DNA of 64,000 nucleotides from Fusobacterium sp. JB019 (GCA_030673965.1 JAUTCN010000010.1:24849-88848), one strand, 5' to 3'; positions 54,832 to 63,802 are shown, counted from the stretch's first letter. The notes: generated from the letters alone by a model not told the origin. Numbers and translations: made by a program.

Positions 54832-55971
54832 TTGAAAAAAGAAAGTATTTTTATTAAAGGAATTAATAAATCTTTTAATGGTGAAGTAGTTTTAAAAAAT
54901 ATAGATTTAGAAATTAAAGGGGGAGAATTTTTCTCTATTTTAGGACCTTCAGGTTGTGGAAAGACAACATTACTTAGAATATTAGCAGGATTTATTGAGG
55001 CGGATAATGGAGTTGTGTATTTAGGAAATAAGGATATATCAGATTTACCGTCTAATCTTAGGCCAATAAATACTATATTTCAAAAATATGCTTTATTTCC
55101 TCATTTATCAGTATATGAAAATATAGCTTTTTCTTTAAAATTAAAAAATAAATCTAAACAGTTTATTGATGAAGAAGTAAAAAAAATGCTTAAAATGATA
55201 GATTTAGAAGGATATGAAAATAAAAAGCCTAATCATTTAAGCGGTGGACAACAGCAGAGAGTATCCATAGCAAGAGCGTTAATAAATAAACCTAAAGTTT
55301 TATTGCTTGACGAGCCATTATCAGCTTTAGATGCAAAGTTAAGACAAACATTATTGATTGAGTTAGACAATATACACGAAGAAGTAGGTATTACTTTCAT
55401 ATTCATAACTCATGATCAACAGGAAGCACTTTCTATTTCTGATAGAATTGCAGTTATGAATAAAGGTGAAATTCTTCAAGTAGGATCTCCTGCAGAGGTT
55501 TATGAATCTCCAGATGATATGTTTGTTGCAGATTTTATAGGAGAAAATAATTTTATTGAGGGAAAGGTTATAAAAATTAATAGTGAAAATCATGCTACTT
55601 TATATAATAAAAAATATGGAGAGATACTTTTTGAAATAGATAAAGAAATAAACTTAGGAAATAAAGTTAAGTTATCAATAAGGCCGGAAAAAATAAAAGT
55701 TACAAAGAGCTTTCCTAAAAAAATAGATAATAGATTTAATGTTTTGAAGGTTTATGTTCATGAAGTTATATATACAGGTTTTCAAAGTAAATATTTTGTA
55801 TGGGTAAATGGAAATGAAAATATTTCTATGAGAGCCTTTAAACAGCATGCTATTTATTTTGAAGATGATGATACTAGTGTTAAGTGGGATGAGGAAGCTT
55901 ATATTTCTTGGAATTCAGAAGATAGTTATTTAGTAGAAGTTGTTGAGGGTGAGTTCAATGAGAAAAGATAA
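54832..55971 (+). CDS. potA: Spermidine/putrescine ABC transporter ATP-binding protein
   Basis: ATPase of a polyamine importer, 379 residues. Walker A GPSGCGKTT is at residues 38-46. Signature LSGGQQQRVSIARAL, Walker B VLLLDEPLSALDAKL and the switch histidine in FITHDQQEAL follow, and then a C-terminal TOBE-type domain (LSIRPEKIKV). Translation starts at TTG, 6 bases after GGAGG. The 3' end overlaps potB by 14 bases. Confidence 0.94.
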   Translation: MKKESIFIKGINKSFNGEVVLKNIDLEIKGGEFFSILGPSGCGKTTLLRILAGFIEADNGVVYLGNKDISDLPSNLRPINTIFQKYALFPHLSVYENIAFSLKLKNKSKQFIDEEVKKMLKMIDLEGYENKKPNHLSGGQQQRVSIARALINKPKVLLLDEPLSALDAKLRQTLLIELDNIHEEVGITFIFITHDQQEALSISDRIAVMNKGEILQVGSPAEVYESPDDMFVADFIGENNFIEGKVIKINSENHATLYNKKYGEILFEIDKEINLGNKVKLSIRPEKIKVTKSFPKKIDNRFNVLKVYVHEVIYTGFQSKYFVWVNGNENISMRAFKQHAIYFEDDDTSVKWDEEAYISWNSEDSYLVEVVEGEFNEKR

Positions 55972-56797
55972 AAAGGGAATAAACTATACATTACCAATAA
56001 CTTTATGGCTGACTATTTTCTTTTTAATTCCTATGGGAATAGTTTTGATTTATTCATTTTTAAAGAAGGGACTTTATGGGGGAGTTGAACTAGAGTTATC
56101 TTTTGAGGCGTTTAAAATATTTTTAAATCCAATGTTTTTAAAAATAGTATTTAAAACAATTTTAATGAGTTTAGGAGTAACTATTATAACTTTAATAATA
56201 GCAGTTCCAACTGCTTATTATATTGTTAAATCTCCATATAAAAAAATGTATATTTATCTCATAATAATACCATTTTGGACTAACTTTTTAATAAGAATTT
56301 ACTCATGGATGGCTATTTTGGGACATAATGGTTTTGTAAATATGTTTTTAAAAAAAATAGGATTGATAGATAGTTCAATACAATTTTTATATAATACAGG
56401 AGCGGTTATTTTAATTTCAGTTTATACAAGTTTACCGTTTGCAATACTTCCATTATATTCAATAATAGATAAATTTGATTTTTCTTTAATGGATGCAGCT
56501 AGAGATTTAGGAGCAACCAATAAAGAAGCTTTTTTTAAAGTGTTTTTACCAAATATAAAGTCAGGAATATTTACAGCAGGAATATTTACTTTTGTTCCTA
56601 TGTTAGGTTCTTATGTTATTCCTAAATTAGTTGGGGGGGTTAATTCGATATTTATGGGAAACGTTATTGCTCGGCAATTAACTGAAACTAGAAATTGGCC
56701 ATTAGCAGCAACAATATCTTCAGTTTTAATATTAATAACAATGATATTTGTTTTATTAGGTTCAATAACTAAAAAAAGAGGTGGTGATTATGAATAA
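55958..56797 (+). CDS. potB: Spermidine/putrescine ABC transporter permease PotB
   Basis: First membrane subunit of the polyamine importer, 279 residues with six hydrophobic segments. The EAA loop reads DAARDLGATNKEAFFKVFLPNIKSG. The ATG at 55958 follows GAGGGTGAG; a TTG six codons upstream overlaps that site and is not preferred. It overlaps potA upstream and potC downstream, so the three are translationally coupled. Confidence 0.93.
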   Translation: MRKDKKGINYTLPITLWLTIFFLIPMGIVLIYSFLKKGLYGGVELELSFEAFKIFLNPMFLKIVFKTILMSLGVTIITLIIAVPTAYYIVKSPYKKMYIYLIIIPFWTNFLIRIYSWMAILGHNGFVNMFLKKIGLIDSSIQFLYNTGAVILISVYTSLPFAILPLYSIIDKFDFSLMDAARDLGATNKEAFFKVFLPNIKSGIFTAGIFTFVPMLGSYVIPKLVGGVNSIFMGNVIARQLTETRNWPLAATISSVLILITMIFVLLGSITKKRGGDYE

Positions 56798-57563
56798 AAG
56801 AAAAACATCTTTATTTTTCTTTATTTTTTCAATGGTATTTTTTTATTTACCTCTTTTAGTAATAGTTATTTATTCTTTTAATGAGGGTAAATCAATGGTC
56901 TGGCAAGGATTTTCTGTAAAGTGGTATAAGGAATTATTTTTATACTCAGATGAACTTTGGAGAGCTTTTAGATATAGTATATTTATAGCAATAATTTCAA
57001 GTGTCGTTTCTACAACGTTAGGAACTTTAGGAGCGATAGGTATTCATTGGCATAAATTTAAATATAAAAAGTATTTAAAAGTGTTGGGATATTTACCACT
57101 AATAGTTCCAGATATTATAATGGGGGTATCTCTTTTAATATTATTTGTAACAGTTAAATTAAAGTTAGGTTTGATAAGTATTATAATTGTTCATACAACA
57201 TTTAATATACCTTTTGTTTTATTTATTGTTTTAGCAAGGTTGTCAGATTTAGATTATTCAATTGTAGAAGCTGCGTATGATTTAGGAGCAACAGAAATGG
57301 AAACTTTAAAAAAAGTTATAATACCAATGTTACGTCCTGCTATAATTTCAGGTTTTTTAATTGCAATAACTCTTTCTTTTGATGATTTTGTGGCAACTTT
57401 TTTTGTGGCAGGACCAGGAATAACAACTTTACCTTTAAGAATTTATTCAATGATTAGGTTAGGAATATCTCCGGTAATTAATGCGTTATCAGTTCTATTT
57501 ATTGGTTTTGCAGTCACCTTAACATTATCAACAACGAAATTACAAAAATATTTTATAAAATAA
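56790..57563 (+). CDS. potC: Spermidine/putrescine ABC transporter permease PotC
   Basis: Second membrane subunit, 257 residues with six hydrophobic segments. The EAA loop is EAAYDLGATEMETLKKVIIPMLRPA, followed by SFDDFVATFFVAGPG, characteristic of PotC. The start at 56790 has AGAGG about 8 bases upstream. The expected next gene, the binding protein PotD, is absent; a cyclophilin lipoprotein gene follows instead. Confidence 0.93.
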   Translation: MNKRKTSLFFFIFSMVFFYLPLLVIVIYSFNEGKSMVWQGFSVKWYKELFLYSDELWRAFRYSIFIAIISSVVSTTLGTLGAIGIHWHKFKYKKYLKVLGYLPLIVPDIIMGVSLLILFVTVKLKLGLISIIIVHTTFNIPFVLFIVLARLSDLDYSIVEAAYDLGATEMETLKKVIIPMLRPAIISGFLIAITLSFDDFVATFFVAGPGITTLPLRIYSMIRLGISPVINALSVLFIGFAVTLTLSTTKLQKYFIK

Positions 57564-57627
57564 TTAAACTAAATATTGAAAAAGTCAGTCAAAAGGTAGT
57601 AATTATATTTGTTTGGAGGAAAAAATT

Positions 57628-58407
57628 ATGAAAAAATATTTAAAAACAATTCTTATATCAATGACTTTAGTTCTTTTAGGAGGATGTTCTTTTATAGGAG
57701 GAAATAAAGCGGAAAGAATAGCTAAGTATAATGATATCAGAGCAACTTTTGTGACAACGCAAGGAGAAATAAGCTTTTATTTATATCCAGAGGCAGCACC
57801 AATAACAGTTACAAATTTTGTTAATTTAGCATTAAGAGGTTATTATGATAATACGATATTTCATAGAGCTGTTGAAAATTTTATAGTACAAGGTGGAGAT
57901 CCAACAGGAACAGGAAAAGGAACTCCAGGTTATAAAATAAAAGATGAATTTGTAGATTGGCTAGATTTTTATCAAACAGGAATGTTAGCAATGGCTAATG
58001 TTGGGCCTAATACAGGTGGAGGACAATTTTTCATAACTCTTTATCCAGCAGATTTTTTGAACCAAAAACATACTGTTTTTGGAGAAGTAATTTCTAGAAT
58101 AGATGGAGAAAGAATTAAAAAATTAGAAAAAGGAGACGTTATAAAAACTATAAAAATAACAGGTCACGCAGATTTACTTTTGGCAATGAATCAAAAGCAA
58201 GTGAAAGAATGGAATAAAAAAATAGATAAAAAGTATCCTAAGTTAAAAAAATATCCATTGAAACCACTTTCTGACTTTGGACCAGAAGTAAATGAATATA
58301 AAAAAGAATTAGAAAGAATATATACTCCTAAACAAAAAGAAGAAGAAGATAAAGAATATATAGTACCCAAATTAATAAGAGCAGTTGAAAAAAAGCTTCA
58401 AGACTAA
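57628..58407 (+). CDS. Cyclophilin-type peptidyl-prolyl isomerase, lipoprotein
   Basis: Proline isomerase of 259 residues expected to be lipid-anchored in the envelope. The lipobox LLGGC has Cys20. The cyclophilin domain covers about residues 35-190 (YPEAAPITVTNFVNLALRGYYD, FHRAVENFIVQGGDPTGTGKG, MANVGPNTGGGQFFITL, LNQKHTVFGEVI). A charged helical tail of about 60 residues follows. GGAGG lies 7-8 bases before the ATG; a TTG five codons earlier overlaps the site. It follows potC by 64 bases. Confidence 0.93.
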   Translation: MKKYLKTILISMTLVLLGGCSFIGGNKAERIAKYNDIRATFVTTQGEISFYLYPEAAPITVTNFVNLALRGYYDNTIFHRAVENFIVQGGDPTGTGKGTPGYKIKDEFVDWLDFYQTGMLAMANVGPNTGGGQFFITLYPADFLNQKHTVFGEVISRIDGERIKKLEKGDVIKTIKITGHADLLLAMNQKQVKEWNKKIDKKYPKLKKYPLKPLSDFGPEVNEYKKELERIYTPKQKEEEDKEYIVPKLIRAVEKKLQD

Positions 58408-58408
58408 T

Positions 58409-58453
58409 AAATGACCCCGTTAATGAAAATTTATTAATGGGGTCATTTGTTTT
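58409..58453 (+). terminator. Terminator after the cyclophilin gene
   Basis: Stem AAATGACCCC-TTAAT and complement with a slightly mismatched upper part, followed by TTTGTTTT. Confidence 0.8.
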
Positions 58454-58529
58454 AAAATAAAGTTTTACAAAACAAAAAAAATTATATACAATTATTATAA
58501 AAAATAAAAAAATTTAATTGGGAGGAGAA

Positions 58530-59582
58530 ATGAAAATTTTTGTGCTAATTTTTTTAGGAATAATTGGTGGTAGAATAGCTAAAAAATTAAAAGTTCCAGC
58601 AGGATCTATGTTAGGTTCTATCTTTGTAATGATTATTTATAATTATTTTTTCAAAGAAATAATATTGTCATCTAATTTTAGAATATTAGTTCAAATATTA
58701 ACAGGAGCATATATAGGATCAAAAATTCAAAGTAAAGATATTAAAGAATTTAGATACATATTAAAGCCAGCTCTTATTATTTTGTTAACTATGGTATTTT
58801 TAAATTTAATAATGGTTTTTTTTATGCTTAAATTTACAGATATGGATTTTGTAACAGCAGTGTTTGCAACTTCTCCAGGAGGACTTTCAGATATGGCAAT
58901 AATTGCTTATGACTTTGGAGCGGATGTGGGTAAAATTACAATCTTACAGTTAGTAAGACTTCTTTCTGTAATAATAATAATTCCTAGTATAATTCAAATT
59001 TTATTGAAAAAATTTAATTATATTTCTATTGAAGAAAAGAATATAAAAAAAATAGTTAGAAAAAAATTATCAAAAGAAGAAGACATATTAAAAATAATGA
59101 TAACTTTTATAATAGGACTTTCTGGAGGAATATTAGGAACCATCTTAAATATACCTGCAGGTCCAATGACTTTTGCGATGATATTTACAGCAATATATAA
59201 TATAAAATTAAAAAAAGCATATTTTCCATCAAAGATTAAAGATTTAGCTCAAGTTTTAGCAGGGATTTTGATAGGGTCAAAAGTAACTATTGATGATATA
59301 ATTCAAATTAAAGCAATAGGTGTTCCTGTTTTAATTGTTATTGTAGGTTTTATTTTGATGAATATTATATTGGGAACTTTGGTTTATAAAGCGAGTGATT
59401 TTAATTTAGCTACTTCCTTTTTTTCAGCTTCTCCAGGAGGTATGACAAATATTTCTATAATTGCAGAAGATTTTGGAGCAGATACTCCTAAAGTTACTAT
59501 TATTCAATTGATGAGATTGATAGGGATAATAGCTTTTTATCCAATCTTTATAACTGTAGCTATAAAGATATTAAAGATTTAG
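58530..59582 (+). CDS. AbrB-family membrane protein (two-repeat)
   Basis: Membrane protein of 350 residues with about 10 hydrophobic segments, of the family named after E. coli AbrB (not the Bacillus regulator). It is an internal duplication: VPAGSMLGSIFVMIIYN, YIGSKIQSKDI and FATSPGGLSDMAIIAYDFGAD in the first half recur as IPAGPMTFAMIFTAIYN, LIGSKVTIDDI and FSASPGGMTNISIIAEDFGAD in the second. Function is unknown; the family is often beside tricarboxylate transport genes, as here. GGGAGG lies before the ATG at 58530. Confidence 0.87.
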   Translation: MKIFVLIFLGIIGGRIAKKLKVPAGSMLGSIFVMIIYNYFFKEIILSSNFRILVQILTGAYIGSKIQSKDIKEFRYILKPALIILLTMVFLNLIMVFFMLKFTDMDFVTAVFATSPGGLSDMAIIAYDFGADVGKITILQLVRLLSVIIIIPSIIQILLKKFNYISIEEKNIKKIVRKKLSKEEDILKIMITFIIGLSGGILGTILNIPAGPMTFAMIFTAIYNIKLKKAYFPSKIKDLAQVLAGILIGSKVTIDDIIQIKAIGVPVLIVIVGFILMNIILGTLVYKASDFNLATSFFSASPGGMTNISIIAEDFGADTPKVTIIQLMRLIGIIAFYPIFITVAIKILKI

Positions 59583-59587
59583 GAGAA

Positions 59588-59598
59588 ATGTATACAAT
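59588..59598 (+). promoter_or_regulatory. GntR-type operator near the regulator gene, site 1
   Basis: ATGTATACAAT, starting six bases after the AbrB-family stop. It matches the box in the tctC promoter region exactly over 11 bases. Confidence 0.7.
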
Positions 59599-59610
59599 AA
59601 AACAATAAAA

Positions 59611-59621
59611 TGTGATACAAT
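59611..59621 (+). promoter_or_regulatory. GntR-type operator near the regulator gene, site 2
   Basis: TGTGATACAAT, a degenerate copy of site 1 about two helical turns later. It overlaps a TACAAT -10 candidate, which would allow autoregulation. Confidence 0.5.
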
Positions 59622-59660
59622 ATTAAATATTTATATTTAAATACATTTAGGGGGCAGTTT

Positions 59661-60317
59661 ATGTTAAAAGGAAGAAAAAATATAAGTGATTATATATATG
59701 ACACAATAAAAGAGGAGTTTATTTCTGGAGAATTGGAATTTGGAGATAAAATCGTAGAGACAGAATATTGCAAAAAATTAAATGTAAGTAGAACTCCCTT
59801 AAGAGAAGCTATAAAAAAGTTAGAAATAGAAGGAATAGTTGAAAGGTCATTAAATGGTAGAATAAAAATAATGGATATGGATGAAAATAGAATTAGAGAG
59901 ATGGCTAAAATAAGAATGGCATTAGAGGATATCATTCTAGAGAATGTAGGCAGAAGTAAAAATTTAAAAGAAGCAATTAAGGAATTAAAAGAAAATTTAA
60001 AACTTACAAAGTTTCAAATCTCTTCTGAAAATTGGAGAGAGGCAAGAAAATTATTTGTAGAATATAATGATATTTTATATAAATACTCTGAGTTAGAATT
60101 CACAATAAAAATTTTAAATTCATATACTTTTATATTGTCTAAGCTTAGAAAAAAAGCTTTAACAGAAAATGAAAGAGTTAAAGAAGCTTATGAAGAGCAT
60201 GTTACAATGGTAAAATTTCTTGAAGAAGGAAAAATAAAACAGGCTAAAGATCTAAATAGAAAACATCTATTTTCTTCTAAAACAGCAATTATAAAATATT
60301 TTAATAATAAAAAATAA
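59661..60317 (+). CDS. GntR-family regulator (FCD domain)
   Basis: Transcription factor of 218 residues. The winged helix-turn-helix contains KLNVSRTPLREAIKKLEIEGIVER (about residues 37-60), followed by a helical FCD effector domain (MRMALEDIIL, HVTMVKFLEEG, NRKHLF). Boxes of the type TTGTATACAA occur upstream of this gene, after the tctC promoter and before the carboxyltransferase gene, which makes this protein the best candidate for their binder. A citrate-like tricarboxylate is the likely effector; this is inferred. Confidence 0.9.
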   Translation: MLKGRKNISDYIYDTIKEEFISGELEFGDKIVETEYCKKLNVSRTPLREAIKKLEIEGIVERSLNGRIKIMDMDENRIREMAKIRMALEDIILENVGRSKNLKEAIKELKENLKLTKFQISSENWREARKLFVEYNDILYKYSELEFTIKILNSYTFILSKLRKKALTENERVKEAYEEHVTMVKFLEEGKIKQAKDLNRKHLFSSKTAIIKYFNNKK

Positions 60318-60331
60318 CTTAAGATAAAAAT

Positions 60332-60367
60332 AAAAAATCTAAGGATTTTATTCCTTAGATTTTTTTT
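60332..60367 (+). terminator. Terminator after the GntR gene
   Basis: Stem AAAAAATCTAAGGA/TCCTTAGATTTTTT with a 6-base loop and T-run. Confidence 0.88.
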
Positions 60368-60452
60368 ATTTTTTAGTAAACTATAATAGAACAATAAAAA
60401 TTAAAATGAGACCATATCTTTAGAAAAAAAACTAAATTCATATAAAATAAAC

Positions 60453-60481
60453 TTGACAAAGAGAGATAAATAAAATATAAT
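60453..60481 (+). promoter_or_regulatory. Consensus promoter of the tctCBA operon
   Basis: TTGACA and TATAAT, both perfect matches, with a 17-base spacer. Start predicted near 60488. Confidence 0.9.
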
Positions 60482-60495
60482 TACCTCAAGAATAA

Positions 60496-60506
60496 ATGTA
60501 TACAAT
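60496..60506 (+). promoter_or_regulatory. GntR-type operator at the tctC promoter
   Basis: ATGTATACAAT, about 8-18 bases after the predicted start, a position that would block initiation when bound. A related half-site, GGTTGTATTCC, follows at about 60525-60535. Confidence 0.75.
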
Positions 60507-60579
60507 TACACAAATGCTGAATGTGGTTGTATTCCATTAAATTTAAATAAAAAATATATGCAGCAATTAAGGAGGGGTT

Positions 60580-61563
60580 ATGAGTTTTAAAAATTTAAGA
60601 AATGTATTATTAGTTTCTGCTATGGTTGGTTTATCTGCGGTAAGTTTTGGGAAAATAAAACGTATAGATGGTTATCCAAAGAGACCAGTTGAAATGGTTG
60701 CACCTGGTGGAGCTGGTGGAGGCTGGGATTTAACAGCGAGGACAGTTTCTAAAGTTTTAAAAGATGAAAAAATAATTACAGTACCTACACCAGTTGTAAA
60801 TAGACCTGGCGGAGGTGGAGGAGTAAACTTAGCTTATATGCAATCAAAAAAAGGTAATGGACAAATGGTATCTATTTATTCGCCACCTTTAATTCTAACA
60901 AAATTAACAGGAACCTCTGAATATGGATACGAAGATACAACTCCAATTGCTGGTTTAATAGCTGATTATGGAGCATTTGTAGTTGGGAAAAACTCTAAAT
61001 TTAAAAATATTAATGAGGTAATGGATGCTTTAAAAAGAGATCCTAAAAGTGTAAAAATAGGAGGATCTTCTTCTGCTGGAAGTATGGATCATATTCAATT
61101 TTTACTTATGGCTAAAGCTGCAGGAGTTGAAAATTTAAAAGATATTGACTATGTAAGTTTTCAAGAATCAGGAGTTACTCAAATTTTAGGAGGGCATATA
61201 GATTTATTTACTACAGGTTTATCTGAGGTAAAAGGATTAATGGCTTCAGGAAATCTAAGAGCATTAGCCTCAACAGCTGATAAAACTATAAATGGAGTTC
61301 CTAGTTGTAAAGAAGAAGGAATAAATGGTACATTTGTAAACTGGAGAGGAATTTTTGCTAATCCAGGAGTTGAAACTAATGTAGTTGAATATTGGACAAA
61401 AGCTATGGAAGAAATGGTTAAAACTAAATCGTGGAAAGAAGCATTAGTTAGAAACGGTTGGGATAATAATTTTATGGTTGGAAAAGATTTTAGAAATTTC
61501 TTAGCTAACCAGGAGAAAGATTCAAAGGGAATATTAAAAGAAATAGGAATGTTAAAAGATTAA
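60580..61563 (+). CDS. tctC: Tripartite tricarboxylate transporter substrate-binding protein
   Basis: Periplasmic binding protein of a TctCBA system, 327 residues. An N-terminal signal peptide of about 24 residues ends near SFG. The family segment PVEMVAPGGAGGGWDLTARTV is followed by VNRPGGGGGVNLAYM, GGSSSAGSMDHIQFLLM and FQESGVTQILGGHIDLF. AAGGAGGGG precedes the start. Citrate or another tri- or dicarboxylate is the probable ligand, given the carboxyltransferase gene downstream. Confidence 0.93.
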   Translation: MSFKNLRNVLLVSAMVGLSAVSFGKIKRIDGYPKRPVEMVAPGGAGGGWDLTARTVSKVLKDEKIITVPTPVVNRPGGGGGVNLAYMQSKKGNGQMVSIYSPPLILTKLTGTSEYGYEDTTPIAGLIADYGAFVVGKNSKFKNINEVMDALKRDPKSVKIGGSSSAGSMDHIQFLLMAKAAGVENLKDIDYVSFQESGVTQILGGHIDLFTTGLSEVKGLMASGNLRALASTADKTINGVPSCKEEGINGTFVNWRGIFANPGVETNVVEYWTKAMEEMVKTKSWKEALVRNGWDNNFMVGKDFRNFLANQEKDSKGILKEIGMLKD

Positions 61564-61569
61564 TAAAAA

Positions 61570-61609
61570 TTAAATTATTCCGTGAATATTTATTCACGGA
61601 ATAATTTAA
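61570..61609 (+). repeat. Long inverted repeat between tctC and tctB
   Basis: Perfect 19-bp arms (5' part TTAAATTATTCCGTGAATA) with a 2-base centre, starting seven bases after the tctC stop. There is no U-tract, so it is not a standard terminator. An mRNA 3'-protecting hairpin for tctC is the likely role. Confidence 0.75.
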
Positions 61610-61702
61610 AAATAATAAACTAATATAAATTTATTATTTTTAAATTATAAATTTTATAATTATTTTATCAATTTTATTTATTAAATTATTAAGGAGAAAA
61701 TT

Positions 61703-62137
61703 ATGACAGGAATTATTTCAATAGTTTTAGGAATTCTTTATTTGATAGGAATGATGCAAATAGAGCTAGCTGCAATTGGACATCCTCATGCACCAATATA
61801 CTTTCCAAGTGCATTGGGATTAGGAATGATAGGATTAGGGATTGCTCAATTAATTAAAGATAAAAAAATTAGTATACATCAATATTTAAATGATGAAACA
61901 ATTCCAATGATATTAAAAACAGCGGGAATTATAATTATTTATGCAGTGTTATTTGTTCCTGCAGGATATGTTATTTCAACAATGATATTTATGTTTATGA
62001 TGTTGTATTTATTTAATGGTAAAAATAAAATAAAAAGAACAGTAATAACAACAATTATTTTTAGTATATTAGTATATGTTGTTTTTTCAAAATTATTGGG
62101 TGTTTATTTACCAGTGATGCCATTTATCTATATTTAA
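61703..62137 (+). CDS. tctB: Tripartite tricarboxylate transporter small membrane subunit
   Basis: Small permease subunit of 144 residues with four hydrophobic segments, as usual for TctB. The pattern is MTGIISIVLGILYLIGMMQIE, a short loop with HPHAPIYFPSALGLGMIGLG, then two closely spaced helices and a final VYLPVMPFIYI. AAGGAG precedes the start. It lies between tctC and tctA. Confidence 0.88.
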   Translation: MTGIISIVLGILYLIGMMQIELAAIGHPHAPIYFPSALGLGMIGLGIAQLIKDKKISIHQYLNDETIPMILKTAGIIIIYAVLFVPAGYVISTMIFMFMMLYLFNGKNKIKRTVITTIIFSILVYVVFSKLLGVYLPVMPFIYI

Positions 62138-62153
62138 TAGGAGGTAAAGTTTA

Positions 62154-63668
62154 ATGGATACATTAGGATTTTTGATGCAAGGAATGGGTGTAGCTTTACA
62201 ACCAATGAATTTATTTTGGGTTACATTAGGAGGAGTTTTAGGGACAATAGTAGGTATGCTACCAGGGCTTGGGCCAGCAACAGGAGTAGCTGTTTTATTA
62301 CCGATGACTTTTTCTATGGGACCAGAGGCAGCAATGATTACAATGGCAGGTGTATATTACGGGGCTATGTATGGAGGATCAAGAAGTTCAATTTTAATAA
62401 ATACTCCAGGAGATGGGGCAGCAGTTGCAGCTACATTTGATGGTTATCCTATGGCTAAAAAAGGAAAAGCAGAGTCAGCATTAGCAATTTCAGCAATAGC
62501 CTCATTTTTTGGTGGAGGGATAGCAATTATATTTATGGTGTTTTGTGCAAATACAGTCGCACAATTTGCACTGAAATTTGGGCCATCAGAATATTTCATG
62601 TTAATGGTATTTGCTTTGACTGCAACGGCTGCAATGTCTAGAGGAAATATGGTAAAAGGATTTATTTCGATGATTATGGGACTAATGATTTCAACAGTTG
62701 GGCTAGATGCTTTATCAGGAGTTCAAAGATTTACTTTTGGAATAATGGAACTTCAAGGAGGAATTGATTTCTTAGTAGTTATAATAGCTATTTATGCTTT
62801 AGGAGAAGTATTTAAAAGTTTTAAAAATATAAATAAAGAAAGAGTTGAGATGCAAACTAAATTTGGAAAAATTTGGATAACCAAAGAAGAATGGAAAAGA
62901 ACTAAATGGCCAATACTTAGAAGTGCTCCATTAGGATTTTTTATAGGAGCATTACCAGGTGCAGGAGGAACAATGGCATCATTGATGGCTTATAATAATG
63001 AAAAGCAAATGTCTAAACATCCAGAAAAATTTGGAGAGGGAGAAATTATTGGATTAGCAGCCCCAGAGTCAGCTAATAATGCGGCTTCTGTGGGAGCTTT
63101 TATTCCCATGTTATCTTTAGGAGTTCCAGGATCAGGAACAACAGCTGTAATGATGGGTGCTTTATTAATGCTAGGAATTCAACCTGGACCAATGTTATTT
63201 GTGCAACATCCAAATGTAGCTTGGGGATTAATTGCAAGTATGTTTGTCGGAAATATTGTATTAGCAATAGTAAATATTCCTTTAGCAGGATTATTAGTTA
63301 GAGTTTTAGCAATACCTGAAAAAGTTTTATATCCTCTTGTTTTAGGACTTGCATTTGTAGGAACTTATGCAATTGGAAATTCAACGATTGATTTCTTTTT
63401 ACTGTTAGTATTTGCATTAGTTGGGTATATAATGAATAAAGAAAATATACCAACTTCTCCTTTAATTTTAGCTATAATAGTTGGAAACATGATGGAACAA
63501 TCATTTAGACAAGCAATGGTAATTTCTAATAATAATTTAGGGACATTTTTAAAATCAGGAGTTTCAATTACATTATTTATTTTAGCTATAGGTAGTGTTT
63601 TGGTATCTATCTATAAGACTCATCAAGATAAGAAAAAATTTAAAAAATTAGACGAAAAAAATAGTTAA
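62154..63668 (+). CDS. tctA: Tripartite tricarboxylate transporter large membrane subunit
   Basis: Main permease subunit of 504 residues with about 12 hydrophobic segments. The conserved TctA motif GTIVGMLPGLGPATGVAVLLP is near residue 30, with MAGVYYGAMYGGSRSSILINTPG after it; the second-half counterpart is FFIGALPGAGGTMASLMAY and PESANNAASVGAFIPMLSLGVPGSGTTAVMMGAL. AGGAGG before the start lies at the end of tctB. It completes a Na+ or H+ driven importer with TctC and TctB. Confidence 0.95.
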   Translation: MDTLGFLMQGMGVALQPMNLFWVTLGGVLGTIVGMLPGLGPATGVAVLLPMTFSMGPEAAMITMAGVYYGAMYGGSRSSILINTPGDGAAVAATFDGYPMAKKGKAESALAISAIASFFGGGIAIIFMVFCANTVAQFALKFGPSEYFMLMVFALTATAAMSRGNMVKGFISMIMGLMISTVGLDALSGVQRFTFGIMELQGGIDFLVVIIAIYALGEVFKSFKNINKERVEMQTKFGKIWITKEEWKRTKWPILRSAPLGFFIGALPGAGGTMASLMAYNNEKQMSKHPEKFGEGEIIGLAAPESANNAASVGAFIPMLSLGVPGSGTTAVMMGALLMLGIQPGPMLFVQHPNVAWGLIASMFVGNIVLAIVNIPLAGLLVRVLAIPEKVLYPLVLGLAFVGTYAIGNSTIDFFLLLVFALVGYIMNKENIPTSPLILAIIVGNMMEQSFRQAMVISNNNLGTFLKSGVSITLFILAIGSVLVSIYKTHQDKKKFKKLDEKNS

Positions 63669-63698
63669 GAAAAATTTGGTATAAGAAGTTATATATAA

Positions 63699-63728
63699 TT
63701 GAAGGGGGACCTATAGGTTGCCCTTCAA
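63699..63728 (+). terminator. Hairpin after tctA
   Basis: Stem TTGAAGGG/CCCTTCAA encloses CCTATAGG, itself self-complementary. The downstream tract is only weakly T-rich, so termination may be partial. Confidence 0.55.
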
Positions 63729-63764
63729 ATAATGTATTTTAAGTAAAAATCTCAGTCAAAGAAA

Positions 63765-63774
63765 TTGTATACAA
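63765..63774 (+). promoter_or_regulatory. GntR-type operator before the carboxyltransferase gene
   Basis: Perfect palindrome TTGTATACAA, with a TATAAT -10 element at 63782-63787 just downstream. It would sit between the -35 and -10 regions of that promoter. Confidence 0.7.
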
Positions 63775-63802
63775 GAATACATATAATGTTAGAGGAGGAT
63801 AA

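Noticed and set aside
57613..57627. Upstream TTG start for the cyclophilin gene
   Set aside because: It overlaps the GGAGG ribosome site that serves the ATG at 57628, and the signal peptide is well formed from that ATG.
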